NCBI GenBank assembly: GCA_903909925.1
Contig: CAIVXR010000147.1
Location: 1 to 7,585 of the forward strand
Source: an uncultured beta proteobacterium
GTDB lineage: Bacteria > Pseudomonadota > Gammaproteobacteria > Burkholderiales > Burkholderiaceae
Direction: 5' to 3'
DNA: 7,585 bases
Under the pieces are notes generated by a model. The model was not told where the DNA came from. It saw only the letters and a list, made by a program, of their open reading frames with translations, and ran no database searches. The stretch's first letter is position 1. The number at the start of each line of letters is the position of its first letter. Shown here one piece after another: positions 6,265-7,585 of this stretch. The translations under genes were made by a program, and so were the position numbers.

Positions 6265-6552
6265 GTGAATACAATTTCTAATGTGAACTCTGAAGAGTTG
6301 GTGATCGAGGTTCAGAGTACTGGCCAAAAAATAATCGTCACGAGAGACGAGCCACTGATCGATGCTTTAGCAAGATCAGGTATTGATATACCCACTTCTT
6401 GCCAATCAGGTTTATGTGGTACTTGCAAGACAAGATATATCAGTGGTGATGTAGAGCACGAAGATTGTATTTTGAGTGATGAAGAGCATCAGGAGTACTT
6501 AACTCCCTGCATCTCGCATATTAAGAGTGGAATATTGGTCCTTGATTTATAA
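6265..6552 (+). CDS. Plant-type 2Fe-2S ferredoxin (like the C-terminal domain of phthalate dioxygenase reductase)
   Basis: 95 residues from a GTG start; small cytosolic electron carrier, most likely delivering electrons to the Rieske oxygenase encoded just upstream. Cluster ligands counted from the GTG at 6265: C46-x4-C51-x2-C54 in TSCQSGLCGTCKT, and C82 in LTPCIS. The flanking blocks (PLIDALARSGIDIPTSC, GDVEHEDCILSDEE, KSGILVLDL at the end) are those of the ferredoxin domain closing phthalate-dioxygenase-reductase/vanillate-demethylase reductases, but the FMN and NAD domains are absent, so this is a stand-alone version. A start at TTG 6229 would lie inside the terminator hairpin and is unlikely; GTG 6247 is another possibility. 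GGAG at 6249-6252 sits 12 bases before GTG 6265, a little far. Its last 26 bases overlap the next gene. Confidence 0.9.
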   Translation: MNTISNVNSEELVIEVQSTGQKIIVTRDEPLIDALARSGIDIPTSCQSGLCGTCKTRYISGDVEHEDCILSDEEHQEYLTPCISHIKSGILVLDL

Positions 6553-7486
6553 GTCACCAAGCTATCAAAAAATATATGTATTAGGTGCAGGCGCAGTTGG
6601 CTGCTATTTCGGTGGCATGTTGGCTCGCGCAGGTCATGAAGTTACTTTTATCGCAAGACCGCAGCGCGTAGAGGCCCTAAATACATCAGGTTTGGAGATG
6701 GATTGCAAAGCATTTCATGAAACGGTTCAGGTCAAAGCCAGTTCTGATCTCGGCACTCTAAAGGATGCTGATTTAGTTCTACTGAGTGTAAAGTCGCTTG
6801 ATACCGAGCGTACTCTTGCGCAGGTAAAACCTATCTTACCAAGCAAAGCTGTGATTTTAAGCTTGCAGAATGGAGTGGCAAACATTGATATTGCCTCTAA
6901 CATTGTTGCCAATCCAGTTTATGCAGCAGTAGTTTATGTTGCTGCAGGAATGATTGGTCATAGCACTATGAAACATCATGGCCGTGGTGAACTCCTAGTT
7001 GGAAGTCTTGTTTCTACATCATCTAGTGACGATCAAAACCTCCAAGAAATTTGTAAGCTCTTTGAAACTGCAAGCGTTCCATGTTCGATTGCTCCGCAGA
7101 TTAAAAGAGATATGTGGCTCAAGTTTTTGGTAAATTGTTCTTTTAATGCGATTTCAGGAATTGGTCAGATTTCTTATGGGGAGATGGTGAAGTCTCCTGA
7201 GATTGTCAAACTGATTGAAGAAATTACTAAGGAGTTTCTTGCTATCGCTACACTTGAAGATGTCAAAATCAGTATGTCAGAGGCGCTTGCTGCAAATGAC
7301 TCAATTGCAACGACAATGGTTACCCAGGTTTCTTCAACTGCTCAGGATTTGGCTAAAGGAAAAATGACCGAGATTGATTTCTTAAATGGATACATTGTGG
7401 CGTTAGGTCAGCGATACGAAGTTCCGACACCATATAACCAATCAGTGTACGCCTTGGTCAAAATGATGGAATCCAAAATCAAATAG
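6527..7486 (+). CDS. Ketopantoate reductase family (ApbA/PanE) oxidoreductase
   Basis: 319 residues from GTG 6527. N-terminal Rossmann fold: IYVLGAGAVGCYFGG with G20-x-G22-x-x-G25, ADLVLLSVKS at 81-90 and QNGV at 114-117. The C-terminal helical domain carries the family's catalytic signature: K199 and N203 in MWLKFLVNC, and E282 in KMTEIDFLNG, followed by VPTPYN. The family reduces 2-dehydropantoate to pantoate with NADPH, but many paralogues in catabolic clusters act on other 2-oxo or hydroxy acids. Being embedded with the oxygenase and ferredoxin, it is more likely a pathway enzyme than the pantothenate enzyme. There is no ATG near the domain start; GTG 6527 (26-base overlap with the ferredoxin gene) and TTG 6542 (11-base overlap) are the candidates, and GTG was chosen as the commoner codon. 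The overlap suggests translational coupling. No domain is missing. Confidence 0.9.
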   Translation: MEYWSLIYKSPSYQKIYVLGAGAVGCYFGGMLARAGHEVTFIARPQRVEALNTSGLEMDCKAFHETVQVKASSDLGTLKDADLVLLSVKSLDTERTLAQVKPILPSKAVILSLQNGVANIDIASNIVANPVYAAVVYVAAGMIGHSTMKHHGRGELLVGSLVSTSSSDDQNLQEICKLFETASVPCSIAPQIKRDMWLKFLVNCSFNAISGIGQISYGEMVKSPEIVKLIEEITKEFLAIATLEDVKISMSEALAANDSIATTMVTQVSSTAQDLAKGKMTEIDFLNGYIVALGQRYEVPTPYNQSVYALVKMMESKIK

Positions 7487-7585
7487 GGGGGTTTAGTCCT
7501 TCCGCATCTATTTGCTTTTCCCATGATGCATCTATAAAAGCCGGTAGCTTCATACACTCGCCTAAGATTTTCATCAGAGTAGGGT
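7479..7585 (-). CDS. C-terminal end of a probable glutathione S-transferase family protein (partial)
   Basis: On the - strand the frame is open from the right edge to TGA at 7481-7479, 34 codons. The peptide contains ECMKLPAFIDASWEKQIDAE, which resembles the C-terminal LPAF-(A)-x-P-x-x-Q-P-D-A pattern of GST proteins of the zeta/maleylacetoacetate-isomerase type, though here Trp-Glu-Lys-Gln-Ile-Asp replaces the usual residues. GSTs conjugate or isomerise compounds with glutathione and often sit near aromatic catabolic genes. The stop lies inside the preceding + strand gene, giving an 8-base tail-to-tail overlap. Only a short piece is visible, so the family call is moderate. Confidence 0.6.
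   Translation of the reverse strand, partial: PTLMKILGECMKLPAFIDASWEKQIDAEGLNPPI

Noticed and set aside
6527..7486. Naming the gene panE as the pantothenate biosynthesis enzyme
   Set aside because: The family signature is clear but the operon is catabolic in character and paralogues with other substrates are common, so the symbol was withheld.

Overview
The window reads as a dense, AT-leaning bacterial chromosome segment with short intergenic gaps, Shine-Dalgarno sites and no mobile elements, CRISPR arrays or RNA genes that I can see. Protein style (an AceE of the homodimeric proteobacterial type, a GcvA-like LysR regulator, a phthalate-type Rieske oxygenase with its own ferredoxin) suggests a betaproteobacterium. 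The moderate GC together with a Burkholderiales-like gene repertoire is reminiscent of Polynucleobacter or a related freshwater Burkholderiaceae; this assignment is an inference from memory, not a search result.

Layout. Left block, + strand: the C-terminal half of an AceE-type thiamine-diphosphate enzyme (1-1290, cut by the window edge), then a Rossmann-SAF oxidoreductase (1357-2697). The latter belongs to the group usually auto-annotated 'homoserine dehydrogenase', which includes the Brucella DXR-like enzyme DRL. Centre: a LysR-type regulator on the - strand (2711-3607), converging on the left block and diverging from the right block across a short region with two inverted repeats. Right block, + strand: a class II aldolase/adducin-family protein (3758-4597), a Rieske non-haem iron oxygenase (4644-6200), an intrinsic terminator (6218-6245), a small plant-type 2Fe-2S ferredoxin (6265-6552) and a ketopantoate-reductase-family enzyme (6527-7486) whose start overlaps the ferredoxin. 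Right edge: the last 34 codons of a probable glutathione S-transferase on the - strand (7479-7585), overlapping the preceding gene tail to tail.

How they may work together. The right block looks like a LysR-controlled catabolic operon. The Rieske oxygenase would oxidise an aromatic or related ring compound using electrons from the ferredoxin, whose reductase is not in the window. The adducin-type protein would cleave or decarboxylate an intermediate, and the PanE-like enzyme would reduce or oxidise a keto/hydroxy acid. The left block pairs a TPP-dependent 2-oxoacid enzyme, with no E2/E3 genes next to it, with a DRL-like oxidoreductase. Two readings are open: both are further steps of the same catabolic pathway, or they make (or use) a deoxyxylulose-phosphate-like branched compound. 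The substrate cannot be read from the sequence. The most interesting points are this AceE-like/DRL-like pair, the missing catalytic glutamate in the 'aldolase', and the terminator splitting the oxygenase from its ferredoxin.
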